A stretch of 36,919 bases of DNA from NCBI GenBank assembly GCA_015999745.1, contig JAECQP010000036.1, positions 1 through 36,919 on the forward strand, written 5' to 3'. Every line of letters starts with the position of its first letter. The stretch's first letter is position 1. Positions 25,500-34,700 of the stretch are shown in pieces. This DNA comes from Sphingobacteriia bacterium (GTDB lineage Bacteria; Bacteroidota; Bacteroidia; Chitinophagales; Chitinophagaceae). The notes below the pieces were generated by a model. The model was not told the origin of the DNA, ran no database searches, and saw only the letters and a list, made by a program, of their open reading frames with translations. A program made the translations under genes and the position numbers.

Positions 25500-26321
25500 T
25501 TATTCAAAGAAAACGCGGATGGTCTGATAAAACCACTTATTTCCGGCAGAGGCACCGGCTTTCTGCATTTGTTCGCTATAGCCCTGTAAACCAAACAGGC
25601 CGGCCATATTCCCGTTGCGGAGGGCGATTTCCAGGTATCCGGCAGAGTTAAACCAGGCCATTTTCTCGTGTTCCGGCACACCGGCATAGTTATCGCTGAG
25701 TTTTTCGATGGTTTCGTTCCTTTTGAACATGATTTTGAAGCGCCTGCCCCTGCCATGCTCCTCAAAGTCCTTTTTGGTGATATTGATCACCACATTTTCA
25801 AAATTGTCGATAAACAAGATCTGCCCTTCAATCCAGTCGGGCCCCGCAGTAGGCCTGAGCGGGTATTTCTCCACTATTTCGGCGGCAGGAAGGCCGGCGG
25901 CATTGATATCACCGCTTACTTCAAGCTGCTGCACGGCAGCGGCGAGGCCGGCCGTAATGGTCAGCAAATTGGCCTGCTGTGTCACCGGCACTTTCACCAC
26001 CCGGGCAGGCTTCTCCCCCGCAATCATGGTAATCAGCCCGTTATCCGGACAGATCAGGTACTGGCGATTGTAATCGGCGATCAAAAAATGGTCAAAAGCA
26101 GCTTCAAATACATTGATGAGGATCAGGTGGTAGGTGCCCTCCGGATAGTACTTAAAGGCATTGTTGCAGGTGTAAGCAGCCAAAGGATAGTTGGTCTGCG
26201 ATAAATAGTGGGTAATGTCCACTATATTCATGGCAGGCAGTAACTGCAGAAACTGACCTTTTACTGCACCAACGATATAATCCCGCTGGCCAATATCAGT
26301 TGACAACGTAAGAATGGGCAT
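25500..26321 (-). CDS. DUF62 (SAM hydroxide adenosyltransferase) family protein, divergent
   Basis: This 273-residue protein keeps the fold-level motifs of the DUF62/chlorinase family: STDIGQRDYIVGAVKGQ at the N-terminus, FLIADYNRQYLICPDNGLIT, and FIDNFENVVINI with NSAGYLEIALRNG in the C-terminal domain. Canonical members hydrolyse S-adenosylmethionine using an Asp-Arg-His set carried in the segments VVDPGVGTxR and FHGRD. At these places this protein reads INVFEAAFDH and LLTITAGLA, so the catalytic residues are not visible. It may bind SAM or adenosine without the usual chemistry. It follows the SDR gene by 29 bases on the same strand, so the two are probably one operon. Confidence 0.8.
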   Translation of the reverse strand: MPILTLSTDIGQRDYIVGAVKGQFLQLLPAMNIVDITHYLSQTNYPLAAYTCNNAFKYYPEGTYHLILINVFEAAFDHFLIADYNRQYLICPDNGLITMIAGEKPARVVKVPVTQQANLLTITAGLAAAVQQLEVSGDINAAGLPAAEIVEKYPLRPTAGPDWIEGQILFIDNFENVVINITKKDFEEHGRGRRFKIMFKRNETIEKLSDNYAGVPEHEKMAWFNSAGYLEIALRNGNMAGLFGLQGYSEQMQKAGASAGNKWFYQTIRVFFE

Positions 26322-26350
26322 GCTGATAGCATAACGCCAAACAAGTTAAG

Positions 26351-27157
26351 TTATTTCACCAACTGCCCGTTTTTGAAGAAAAATTTTCGCACCATTTTAT
26401 CGGTGAGCCCCGGGAAGAATTTATTCATGAAAACAGTACGTTTTCCGGTGAAGGTAAGTACCAGTGTACGCTTGCGTTTTCTGATTGCGTTTACGATATG
26501 CCCTGCACATTCTGCGGAGCTCATCATTTTGCCTTCATCCATCGGGGATTCTCCATGCGCCTGGCCATCCTTGTTCAGCGCAACATTGCGGATATTGGAG
26601 GTGGTGAATCCCGGGCAAACCCACATCACATTCACACCGCTTTCCAGCAATTCGGTTCTGAGGGCTTCCAGCCATCCGTTCACCGCAAATTTGGAAGCGG
26701 AATAACCGCTTCTGCCAGGTAATCCTCTATAACCGGCAATAGAAGAAACCCCTACTACGGTACCGTTATTCTTTAAGATATGCGGCAATGCCAGTTTGGT
26801 GCAATACACCGTACCCCAGAAGTTAATATCCATCACTTTGCGGATGGTATCCAGTTCCACTTCGGTTACCACGGAACGCATGGAAACACCTGCATTATTG
26901 ATGAGTATATCGATGGTGCCAAATTGTTTAATCACTGTATTGATAAAATTAACGCAGTCCTGTTCCTTGCTTACATCGGCGCTGTGAATCACCAGCGGCT
27001 TACCCGGATACAGCGCTTGTAGCCTGTAAAGCTTATCGTAGTTCCGGCTACAGGTGGCCACTTTCGCCCCCTGCTGTAAAAAATGATCTACGAGGGCTTT
27101 ACCAATGCCTTCCGAACCTCCTGTGATCACCACAACCTTGTTTCTGAAATCTGACAT
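26351..27157 (-). CDS. SDR-family oxidoreductase
   Basis: This 268-residue enzyme is a classical short-chain dehydrogenase. It has VVITGGSEGIGKAL (NAD(P)-binding), an arginine after the second strand (CSRNYDK) that favours NADPH, DILINNAGVS, and the catalytic serine, tyrosine and lysine in VSSIAGYRG and GYSASKFAVNG. A C-terminal basic extension (IRKRKRTLVL, KMVRKFFFKNG) suggests membrane proximity, as in DHRS7-like or ketosphinganine-type reductases, but the substrate is not evident. It lies upstream of the DUF62 gene in a likely two-gene operon. Its promoter is proposed at 27182-27189. Confidence 0.9.
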   Translation of the reverse strand: MSDFRNKVVVITGGSEGIGKALVDHFLQQGAKVATCSRNYDKLYRLQALYPGKPLVIHSADVSKEQDCVNFINTVIKQFGTIDILINNAGVSMRSVVTEVELDTIRKVMDINFWGTVYCTKLALPHILKNNGTVVGVSSIAGYRGLPGRSGYSASKFAVNGWLEALRTELLESGVNVMWVCPGFTTSNIRNVALNKDGQAHGESPMDEGKMMSSAECAGHIVNAIRKRKRTLVLTFTGKRTVFMNKFFPGLTDKMVRKFFFKNGQLVK

Positions 27158-27181
27158 TTTGCGTTCATTTTATAGACATGG

Positions 27182-27189
27182 CAAATGTA
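27182..27189 (-). promoter_or_regulatory. Putative -7 element for the SDR gene
   Basis: On the minus strand TACATTTG fits TAnnTTTG exactly, 24 bases before the ATG. The -33 position at N19 reads ATTT, a weak match to TTTG. Confidence 0.5.
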
Positions 27190-27252
27190 AGCAGAAGGGA
27201 AGCGCCATAAATGGATATTTCTTCAAAAAAAACAGGAAAAAATCAAGAAAAA

Positions 27253-27283
27253 TTTGGTGAAAGTTTAATTTCTCTTATTTTTG
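27253..27283 (+). promoter_or_regulatory. Bacteroidota consensus promoter of tRNA-Lys
   Basis: TTTG at 27253-27256, 19 bases of spacer, then TATTTTTG at 27276-27283 match the vegetative Bacteroidota promoter TTTG-N19-TAnnTTTG in every defined position. The tRNA begins 37 bases after the -7 element. Confidence 0.85.
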
Positions 27284-27319
27284 CAACCCAATTAACGATA
27301 TCGGTCACGATAAAGTTAA

Positions 27320-27395
27320 GATTCTGTAGCTCAGTTGGTAGAGCAATACACTTTTAATGTATGGGTCCTGGGTTCGAGTCCCAGCGGGATCACCA
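27320..27395 (+). tRNA. tRNA-Lys (anticodon TTT), CCA encoded
   Basis: The acceptor arms GATTCTG and CGGGATC pair over seven positions with two T-G wobbles. The D arm holds AGCTCAGTTGGTAGAGC. The anticodon stem ATACA/TGTAT encloses CTTTTAA, giving anticodon TTT. The T arm is CTGGG-TTCGAGT-CCCAG. Discriminator A and CCA (27393-27395) are present. A strong promoter precedes it and a terminator follows. Confidence 0.97.
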
Positions 27396-27408
27396 CCAAG
27401 AAAAATGA

Positions 27409-27442
27409 AGCCGTTCAGACATTACGTTTGAGCGGCTTTTTT
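27409..27442 (+). terminator. Intrinsic terminator after tRNA-Lys
   Basis: AGCCGTTCA pairs with TGAGCGGCT (one wobble) across an eleven-base loop and is followed by six T residues. It starts 14 bases after the tRNA CCA. Confidence 0.82.
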
Positions 27443-27447
27443 ATGAA

Positions 27448-27470
27448 TTGGTGTCAAAAGTTGGTGTCAA
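27448..27470 (+). repeat. Direct repeat TTGGTGTCAA, two copies
   Basis: The 10-mer occurs at 27448-27457 and 27461-27470, thirteen bases apart start to start, just past the tRNA terminator. Confidence 0.85.
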
Positions 27471-27485
27471 TTTAGTCTTTTAAAA

Positions 27486-27540
27486 TCTTACTACCTAGTT
27501 TACTTAGATATTTTACCAATCTAGTCTTGCTACCTGATTT
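27486..27540 (+). repeat. Imperfect 16-bp direct repeat
   Basis: tcttactacctagttt (27486-27501) and tcttgctacctgattt (27525-27540) agree at 13 of 16 positions. Their nature as protein-binding sites is only a guess. Confidence 0.6.
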
Positions 27541-27725
27541 TAATCATTTTTTTAACCCACCTTAAGTTATCCCCCAAACAGTTATAAATAAAAGTTACTA
27601 CTACCCTAGTAATTAAATATCCGGGGACCGATGGCTATTTAATGTATTAGCGGTTACTATATACAACTTTCCGGGATCTGACAAGATGTACAAAAGAATG
27701 AGTATCTTTTATAACAAAATACGTC

Positions 27726-28400
27726 ATGATTAAGATAGCACTTGTTGATGATCATATAATAGCTCGGAGAGGCCTGAAAGCAATTTTTGAAAGCGAAAAG
27801 GATATTGAGGTCGTTTGGGAGGCATCCAATGGAAAAGAGTTGATTGATAATTTAGCAAACACTGTTTCAATTCCAGAAATCATCGTTTTAGATATTAACA
27901 TGCCCATATTATCTGGCATTGATGTTATTGATAAAATCAAGAGTGAATATCCCAAAATTTCAATTTTGGTCTTTTCATTACTCTATAGCGAGGATACGAT
28001 CATTAATATGATTACAAAGGGAGCATGCGGATATCTTTCAAAAACTACAGATCCAGAGATATTTCCAGAAGTTATTAGACAAATTCATACATCAGGTTTT
28101 TATTTAGGCGATCTTGTAAAAAAGGAATTCTTTAAAAAATATAATGCGATCAAACTTAAACCTGGGTTTTATGGAAAAGAATTTCTAACTGCTAAGGAGG
28201 TTGAATTTATAAAGCTCTCATCCAGCAATCTTAGTTATAAAGAAATTGCAGTCCATCTAAATATTAATCCCAAAACAGTTGAAAACTACCGGGATAGCCT
28301 GTTTCAGAAATTAGATATCAACAATCGGGCAGCATTAACGGTATTCGCCTACCAGTCAGGAATCGTAAATCTTCAACCAAAGGGGAAAAGCAAATCTTAA
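27726..28400 (+). CDS. Orphan LuxR/NarL-type response regulator
   Basis: This 224-residue protein has an N-terminal receiver domain (about 1-120) with the acidic pair Asp8-Asp9, phospho-acceptor Asp56 in IIVLDINMP, the switch serine in ILVFSLLY and the lysine in YLSKTTD. A LuxR helix-turn-helix follows (about 155-212, LTAKEVEFIKLSSSNLSYKE then IAVHLNINPKTVENYRDSLF). It should bind DNA when phosphorylated. No sensor kinase is adjacent. Its codons are clearly A/T-richer than those of the genes to the left of the tRNA, which fits acquisition with the surrounding AT-rich patch. Confidence 0.92.
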   Translation: MIKIALVDDHIIARRGLKAIFESEKDIEVVWEASNGKELIDNLANTVSIPEIIVLDINMPILSGIDVIDKIKSEYPKISILVFSLLYSEDTIINMITKGACGYLSKTTDPEIFPEVIRQIHTSGFYLGDLVKKEFFKKYNAIKLKPGFYGKEFLTAKEVEFIKLSSSNLSYKEIAVHLNINPKTVENYRDSLFQKLDINNRAALTVFAYQSGIVNLQPKGKSKS

Positions 28401-28655
28401 ATCTTGGTACAACCATTCATACCGTGAATTCTCGGTACCTATTTATCCAATAGCTACATCAAATTAGCTTTATACAGATGGGTATTTTATATCCTAAACC
28501 ACTGATTCTGGATATAGTGAAAATTCCAAAATACTGATTTCAATTACATTATGTTTATATAATATTTTAATGTATTAATTTTCATTTTATTATCGGCAGA
28601 TTTGGGAGTAGACAGGAATACGTTTAAACATTCTTAACGTTTAAACAAACCAAAA
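28401..28655. other. AT-rich intergenic with GTTTAAAC palindromes
   Basis: This 255-base stretch has no gene. Near its right end, ACGTTTAAAC occurs twice (28620-28629 and 28637-28646), each holding the palindrome GTTTAAAC, 17 bases apart and so on nearly the same helix side within two turns. It ends 9 bases before the ATG of the small gene and could be a regulator site; no matching promoter motif was found. Confidence 0.5.
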
Positions 28656-28945
28656 ATGGAAACAAAAACACTCCAAAAACATGGTCAGCTAGTTGGAAAG
28701 GTTCATGTTGACGAACTCGTTCGAAACTACAAAAAACAAAGATGGTTATTCAATTCGCAGCGAATCGGAAAAGACGATTCGATAAGTACCACTTTCAACC
28801 TGGACTCTCTCTCTCTGATTTTCTTAAACAAGCATCCTCGGCAAAGGCTGATTCTATCAGAATCTACTTTGGGGTATACCCAGAAAAACAGGAAGAAAAC
28901 CCTGAATACAGTAACAGACAAACTGTCGTGATGGTAGCCACCAAG
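28656..28945 (+). pseudogene. Small Bacteroidota gene with a CT-repeat frameshift and lost 3' end
   Basis: The first frame reads METKTLQKHGQLVGKVHVDE and on to FNLDSLSLIF before ending at 28931 with an unnatural tail. From 28817 the sense continues in the frame two bases on, giving DFLKQASSAKADSIRIYFG and then VYPEKQEENPEYSNRQTVVM and VATK. Removing one CT from the (CT)6 tract joins the two into FNLDSLSDFLKQASSAKADS, a natural helix, so the coding gene had five (or two fewer) repeats. The joined product resembles a roughly 150-residue family of unknown function that I recall from Bacteroidota (RIYFGVYPE and RQTVVxVATK are typical). After VATK the frame runs into DNA antisense to the next gene, so the C-terminus has also been lost. 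Confidence 0.7.
28805..28816 (+). repeat. (CT)6 dinucleotide tract at the frameshift point
   Basis: Six CT units lie exactly where the two halves of the small gene change frame. One unit fewer restores a single frame. Confidence 0.85.
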
Positions 28946-29031
28946 TTGATTAATCCAAAATCTACCCACCAGAATCATTATTCAAGAATATTTTCGCTTT
29001 GTATGTTTTTAATAAACTCAACAATGCAATT

Positions 29032-30366
29032 TCATTTATCGCTCAGCACTAACATCTCAATATCACGTTCCGCTTCTATGATGTCAAGACCATATTTTCT
29101 GAGCCCTTTTGCTACGGATTCCCATTTGAACATATCTGCTTGTAATTCCATATCAACGTTTCCAGTTAACCCGGTTTCGTCCAGCATCGGCCGCTTATCA
29201 AATTGCATGTAGTAAAACCGCAATTGATGCAAAAAGTCACTCCAAGACGCATTGCGTAATGTGTAAGAATACGCATCCTTTTGAGAGAAGGCATCACCTC
29301 CCTTACTCACCACTTTTAGCTGCTTTGATGTTCTTACTAGAACCAGGCATTTTACACGACGGACTTCAATCTTCGCTTGTATCGGGAAATAGCGATCTAA
29401 ATCCTGTTGCATAGCCTTATATAACTCGGGCTGTTTTATCATACCGGCCCTCTCCCGATTGTAACCGGGCAAGATCAGCTCATAGCAGTGTGAATTATCC
29501 AGCTGCCATTGGCGCATGGCTGCCGGGTCTTTCAGTGGTAATGTAAAGCTGATAGTCGTATCCTTAAAGTTCAGAATCGTCCTGTTTTCCGGGAAGCCTA
29601 TTACCATGTCGAATTCAGCTTTCATCCCACCGTAGGCGCATTGATACAGGTATAGTTTGGGGTAGTTAATGAATAATAGTCTTTTTTTCCAGATAAAACC
29701 ACCTCCGGACAATTGAGGATTGCGCTTGGTAAGTATGGAATGGAAGACCATATTGTCAACCTTTCCGGCATTTCCATTGATAAATAGCGGAGCTTGTCCA
29801 TCAAAATCAATCAGCTGACGCCTTTCTGCTTGTTTGAAGACTATGTCTCCATGATCTATATACTGTCGGATGTTCTGAGCTGTTAGTTCCCGGTCACTGG
29901 TAAAGCCAACGATCTTTCCTGCAGTATCCACCCACATATAATGTGGCAGGAAGCGAACATCAAAAAGATCGAAATTCGTCGTGTCTACGGTAGTTGTGGT
30001 ATATCGCATCTCCCGGCCAACGATTTCTTTTCTTTTCGCAAGGAAGGTTTGGATTTTATCAGCGCTTTCTTTGGAAATACCAATGATCTGCAATTTGTCT
30101 TTAAACACTTTTTGCAGGGAGTCTATTTTGGGTAATGTGGCAACGCAAGGCAGGCACCAGGAAGCCCAGAAATCCAGGATGACAAGTTTGCCTCTAAAAT
30201 CAGAAAGCTTGGCCGTGGGCGCGGAATAATGTAATAGGTTCCGGAACTCCAGGTTCGGGCAGGTATCACCTATATTGAAAGACTTTTTGTTAGATACAGT
30301 TTGCTGTGCGCAAAGAGATATGGGGATCAGCAGGCAGGCTGCCAATCTCAGGAATACTTGTTTCAT
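29032..30366 (-). CDS. TlpA-like thioredoxin fused to a DUF3738-like domain
   Basis: This 444-residue exported protein starts with a signal peptide (about 1-21, ending PISLCAQQ). A TlpA/ResA-type thioredoxin domain (about 30-175) follows, with the redox motif WASWCLPC (Cys71, Cys74) and the cis-proline region VRFLPHYMWVD. The middle part is unassigned. The C-terminal 140 residues (VRRVKCLVLVRTSKQLKVV, then KRPMLDETGLTGNVDMEL and ERDIEMLVLSDK) match the DUF3738 pattern that I recall from soil Acidobacteria and Bacteroidota proteins. It would reduce disulfides in the periplasm or at the surface. It is the last gene behind SusC and SusD, 16 bases from the SusD stop. Confidence 0.85.
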   Translation of the reverse strand: MKQVFLRLAACLLIPISLCAQQTVSNKKSFNIGDTCPNLEFRNLLHYSAPTAKLSDFRGKLVILDFWASWCLPCVATLPKIDSLQKVFKDKLQIIGISKESADKIQTFLAKRKEIVGREMRYTTTTVDTTNFDLFDVRFLPHYMWVDTAGKIVGFTSDRELTAQNIRQYIDHGDIVFKQAERRQLIDFDGQAPLFINGNAGKVDNMVFHSILTKRNPQLSGGGFIWKKRLLFINYPKLYLYQCAYGGMKAEFDMVIGFPENRTILNFKDTTISFTLPLKDPAAMRQWQLDNSHCYELILPGYNRERAGMIKQPELYKAMQQDLDRYFPIQAKIEVRRVKCLVLVRTSKQLKVVSKGGDAFSQKDAYSYTLRNASWSDFLHQLRFYYMQFDKRPMLDETGLTGNVDMELQADMFKWESVAKGLRKYGLDIIEAERDIEMLVLSDK

Positions 30367-30382
30367 TTGACTTTTTTAGTGT

Positions 30383-31777
30383 TTAATAGCCAGCGTTTTG
30401 TTCAAGGGCAGGATTTTTACTGAGTTCGACGGCAGGGAGAGGAAACAATTGCCTGGCCGATTGCCATCCCGATTTAATAGGAGATAATATAGCGTCTATG
30501 CGACGGGTACGCTTGAGGTCCAACCAACGATGCCCCCATTCTACGAACAGCTCTACCTGTCTTTCTTTTTCGATAGCAGCCAATAGCGCATCTTTATCGC
30601 TTGCGCTTGTGTTCAGCAGCCCTGCACGGTTGCGTATTTTATTCAGGTCTTCCTGTGCACCGGCTATATCATTGAGTTGTGCTTTAGCTTCTGCTCTTAT
30701 CAAATACTGTTCTGCTAATCTTAACACCATATCATATTCACCCGTAGCACCGGTCGTCGCAACTCTTTGCCTGTATTTATATGGACGATAATATACCTGG
30801 CTGTTACTGGTCGAGGTAGCCACCCATGTTGTAGCCCGCTGGTCCCCTGACTCAAAAGTATTCATCAAATAATCTGTCATTGTATAGTTAGGTATTGATG
30901 TCGCTGAAGCAGGCACCAGGGCTGCCCCAACGGTAGTGTGTCCGTCCCCTCCGAAAGAATAAAACTGCCAGACCGCTTCCTTACTGTTTTTATAAAATAC
31001 AGTGTTGAGATCCGCTGACAGTTCGTACAGGCCGGAATTGTCGATGACTGCATCGGCAGCCTCTATGGCGCTCTGCCATGCGCCGGTATACAGGTAAACT
31101 CTTGCCAGGAAAGCAGATGCTGCAAACCGGTTTACACGTACTCTTTCATTGTTGGAATTGCTATAACCTTCGGAGAGCAAACTCTTACTTTCCAACAAAT
31201 CCGTGACTATTCGCTCATATACAGAGGCAACCGGTGTTCTACCAATTGTTGCTGTCTGCCTAACATCTGTAGTAAGAACTAGCGGCACGTCTCCGAACAG
31301 GTTGACCAAATAGAAATGCACAAACGCACGGATAAACAGTGCTTCCCCACGTAACTGCCTTTTCATAGCAATTGTTATGTTACCAGATGCATCCAGTCCT
31401 TCCAGGATGGCATTGGCATTGTATATAATGGTATAACAGCTTAGCCACATGCTGGAAATAGCACTTTCCGTAGGCGGAATATTATTGATAAGGAAAGGGT
31501 CCGTAGGTAGACTGGGCCGGTTCAATTCATCCGCGGACATGCCCGTATAAATAGTAGTATGTAACCCCCCAAAAGTGCTGGACGCATTGTTCAGCTGGTA
31601 CATATAACTGTAGAGGCCAGCTACGGCCGAATTGGCGGATACATCATCTGAAAACACTGTGGCAGCTACTATCTGGTTATTTGGAATGTCTGTAGCGACA
31701 AATTTCTTGCAGCCAACTGTGGTTGCCGTAACTAGGGCCAGGTAAATAAGTGTATGTTTTTGAAATCTAAATGGCAT
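30383..31777 (-). CDS. RagB/SusD-family outer-membrane lipoprotein
   Basis: This 464-residue protein has a lipoprotein signal with lipobox TTVGC (Cys23 is the lipidated residue). TPR-like helices follow that are typical of SusD (YIIYNANAILEGLD in variant form at CYTIIYNANAILEGL, RGEALFIRAFVHFYLVNLFG, RFAASAFLARVYLYTGAW). The C-terminal signatures LAEQYLIRAEAKAQLNDI and EKERQVELFVEWGHRWLDLK are also kept. It forms the lid of the SusC channel and captures ligand outside the cell. I place the start at the ATG at 31777, ten bases after the SusC stop; the GTG at 31798 would overlap SusC. The ligand cannot be told. Confidence 0.94.
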   Translation of the reverse strand: MPFRFQKHTLIYLALVTATTVGCKKFVATDIPNNQIVAATVFSDDVSANSAVAGLYSYMYQLNNASSTFGGLHTTIYTGMSADELNRPSLPTDPFLINNIPPTESAISSMWLSCYTIIYNANAILEGLDASGNITIAMKRQLRGEALFIRAFVHFYLVNLFGDVPLVLTTDVRQTATIGRTPVASVYERIVTDLLESKSLLSEGYSNSNNERVRVNRFAASAFLARVYLYTGAWQSAIEAADAVIDNSGLYELSADLNTVFYKNSKEAVWQFYSFGGDGHTTVGAALVPASATSIPNYTMTDYLMNTFESGDQRATTWVATSTSNSQVYYRPYKYRQRVATTGATGEYDMVLRLAEQYLIRAEAKAQLNDIAGAQEDLNKIRNRAGLLNTSASDKDALLAAIEKERQVELFVEWGHRWLDLKRTRRIDAILSPIKSGWQSARQLFPLPAVELSKNPALEQNAGY

Positions 31778-31787
31778 AGTAAATGTT

Positions 31788-34700
31788 TTAAAATTCACAA
31801 CGAATCCCCGCTGTAAGTATCCTCAGGTTCGGCAGGACAGATGGAGCACCGGTTTCCGGATCATAACCGGAATAATCACTAAACGTCACGAGATTTTGAC
31901 CCCGCAGGTAAATCTTTGCACTGGCCATCTTTACCTTTTTTAGCCAGCCTTTACTGATGGTGTAAGAAATACTCAAGTTCTGGAGTTTCAGGTAAGTGGC
32001 GTCTTCCCAATAGCCCTGATCCGAATATGCATAATAATAGTAGCCCGGGAAACTGCTCGTAGAGGCTTTAGGTAATACCGTAAGATCTCCGGGCTTTTTC
32101 CATATCCGGTCATATACGAAGGCTGGCTGATTGAAGACAGTGCCGGGTGATCCTGTAGGTAAGGCTTGTGCCAGCTTGCTTGCCATCTGGAAACCAAGGT
32201 CTACCTGGATTGCTTTATACTTAAGTGTTGTCGTTAAACCGCCATAGTAATCCGGAAGTTGTGTCCCCAATGGTATAAAATCACCGGGGGAACTGAAGCT
32301 GCCATTGTTATCCTGGTCTTTGACAGTAGCGGTCCCGGTTGTAGGATCAACACCGGTGTACTGAAATCCCCATATTAAATTTAGGGGTTGGCCGACCACC
32401 AGGTTCGCTGACCCATATGAAGTCTTTTCAAGCCCGGGGAATGAAATGAGTTTGGTTTTAGGAATTGTCAGGTTAACAGCAGCATTCCATGACCAATCTG
32501 TATTTTTTAGCAGGTTTGCATTGACAGTAAATTCCCACCCGGTGTTTTGTATGATAGCCGGAAGATTGGCCTGGTAACTGGCAAACCCTGTCTGTCCAGG
32601 TATGGGGTAGTTGACTAATTGGTTACTGGTCCGGTTCCGGTAATAAGCTACCGAAAGTAACAGGCGGTCATTCATAAATCCGAGGTCCAGGGAAGCTTCC
32701 AGTTTTTTATTTGTTTCCCAGCTATAGTCCGGATTTGCTAAACGCTGCGCACGTATACCGGGAATAACATAAGGTTGCGGTGTAGCGATATAGGTAGACA
32801 AAAACTGGTAATCTGTAATCTGGTCATTCCCCGTGATACCATAACTACCCCGCAGTTTGCCATAACTGAGAAAGGGCAACGTTTTCCTGATAAAATCTTC
32901 TGTTGAAAATATCCAGGCAAGACCAATAGCACCAAAGTTGCCAAACTGGTGAGAGGGACCGAACCGGGAAGACCCGTCGCGCCGAAGGCTGGCATTGATG
33001 ATGTATTTATTGCGAATATTGTAGTTGATCCTTCCGAACCCGGAATTATACCTGTACCGCGTATAATTATTGTTCAGAATGCGCAGGCTACCGGCCAGTG
33101 CCACATTATCCAGGTAGGCGGCACTGTTGAAATCTGAGGCATAGATCACCTTTCCCTCAGTAAGATTTTGTTGTAAAGTCAAGCCGGCCAGAACATCTAT
33201 GATCCCTGGACCCGCTTTCGTCTGATAGGTAAGCTGCGGCTCTGCTATCCATGTGGATATACTATTGTTTCCAAAATAACTCGTCAGCTTAGGGCCGTAT
33301 AGCGGGTTCTGGGCTTCCAGCGGAAATGTTTGTAGCTGTTCAAGGTTAACATTGGTGTAGCCCAAACTGGCTTTTACCTTGAGGCCATTAAATATGGTAT
33401 AGCGCAACATAGCGTTGGTTACAAAGCTGCGGGTCTGATTGCTGAAACGTGACAGCATTGTTGCATGCGGCTCTACAAATGCATTCGGCCGCCATATGAG
33501 TTTACCATTAACATCGTTTACAGGATAGTGGGGAGGAAGATTCAGATAGGGTGTCGGGTCATTAACCAGGTTATTGTCGTCGGTGCCATAATTAACCATA
33601 AGGTTCAGGCCGAATTTATTATCGACGGACTTATGGTCCAGATTCACAAACCCTGTGATTCTTTTATCACCGATATCATTACTGTAAACAGTACCTGTAT
33701 ACCGGTAGCTACCCGAAAGAAGGAAACGGGTCCGCTCGGTTCCCCCGGAAAGTGATAGTTGTGTATTGCTGATGGCTGCGTTGCCGCCAATCAATTCCTG
33801 CTGCCAATCGGTTGTCTGCGTTGTATCCCAAAGCAGCAGGTCGGGCGCATTAGCGGTCGTAGGTGTGATGCCGTCATTGGCAAAGGCCATACGCCTCGTT
33901 GCCAGGTATTGCGAGATCGGCTGCATCTTTATAAACCTGGGGACTTCTCCAAAACCACCGTAGGCATCGACAGCTAAACTGGTTTTCCCCGCGCCGCCTT
34001 TCTTGGTAGTAATTAACACCACTCCGTTTGCTGCCCTGGAACCATAGATCGCCGTCGCATCCCCACCCTTCAAGACCTCGATGCTTTCTATGTCATTTGG
34101 ATTAAGTGCGTTTAACGGATTTAATCCTGCACCGGTCAAAGGTGTATTGGAGCTCACACTCACCAGGTCAAGGCTGGTTCCCCCATAGGGGACGCCATCT
34201 ACGAGGTATAATGGACTGGTGCCCGCTGCTATGGAATTAACCCCTTGTATTTGCACCGTGATTCCGGCACCTGTAATCCCTTTAGTAGATTGTACAAACA
34301 TACCCGGCACCCTTCCTTTCAATGCTTCCAACACATTAGTGACAGGCTGAACGGCAATTTCATCTGCAGAAACCTTAAAAACCGAACCAGTACTATTTCG
34401 TCGCGTACTTCGTCCGTACCCAATAACTTGTACTTCATCCAAGATACTGACTACTGGCTTCAAAACTATTACAATATGTTCTGTATCAGCGACAGTTATT
34501 TTAACAATTCTTTGCTGATAGCCGATACTTGATACTACAATTACTGCACGCTCTAATATTCCCGAAATCCAAAAATATCCCAACTCGTTACTTACTACCA
34601 CTGTCTTTGTTCCCTTCACCTGCACACTGGCTCCGGCAATGGGTTTTCCGTTCTCGTCTTTAATTGTTCCGCGAACGTCGATGGTGCGGGCTTGAAGTGG

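Larger units (their letters stand above)
27443..27725. other. AT-rich, gene-free stretch beside the tRNA
   Basis: No reading frame of note lies here. The DNA is visibly more A/T-rich than the left side of the window. It holds two direct-repeat pairs (27448-27470 and 27486-27540) and an inverted repeat TTACTA-N6-TAGTAA at 27595-27612. A TATCTTTT at 27703-27710 could be the -7 element of the response-regulator gene. The location next to a tRNA and the repeats suggest an old integration site; no integrase gene is present. Confidence 0.5.

Noticed and set aside
28742..29212. An open frame of 156 codons as a separate gene
   Set aside because: Its useful part is the second half of the frameshifted gene that begins at 28656, and its last 180 bases are antisense to the TlpA gene.
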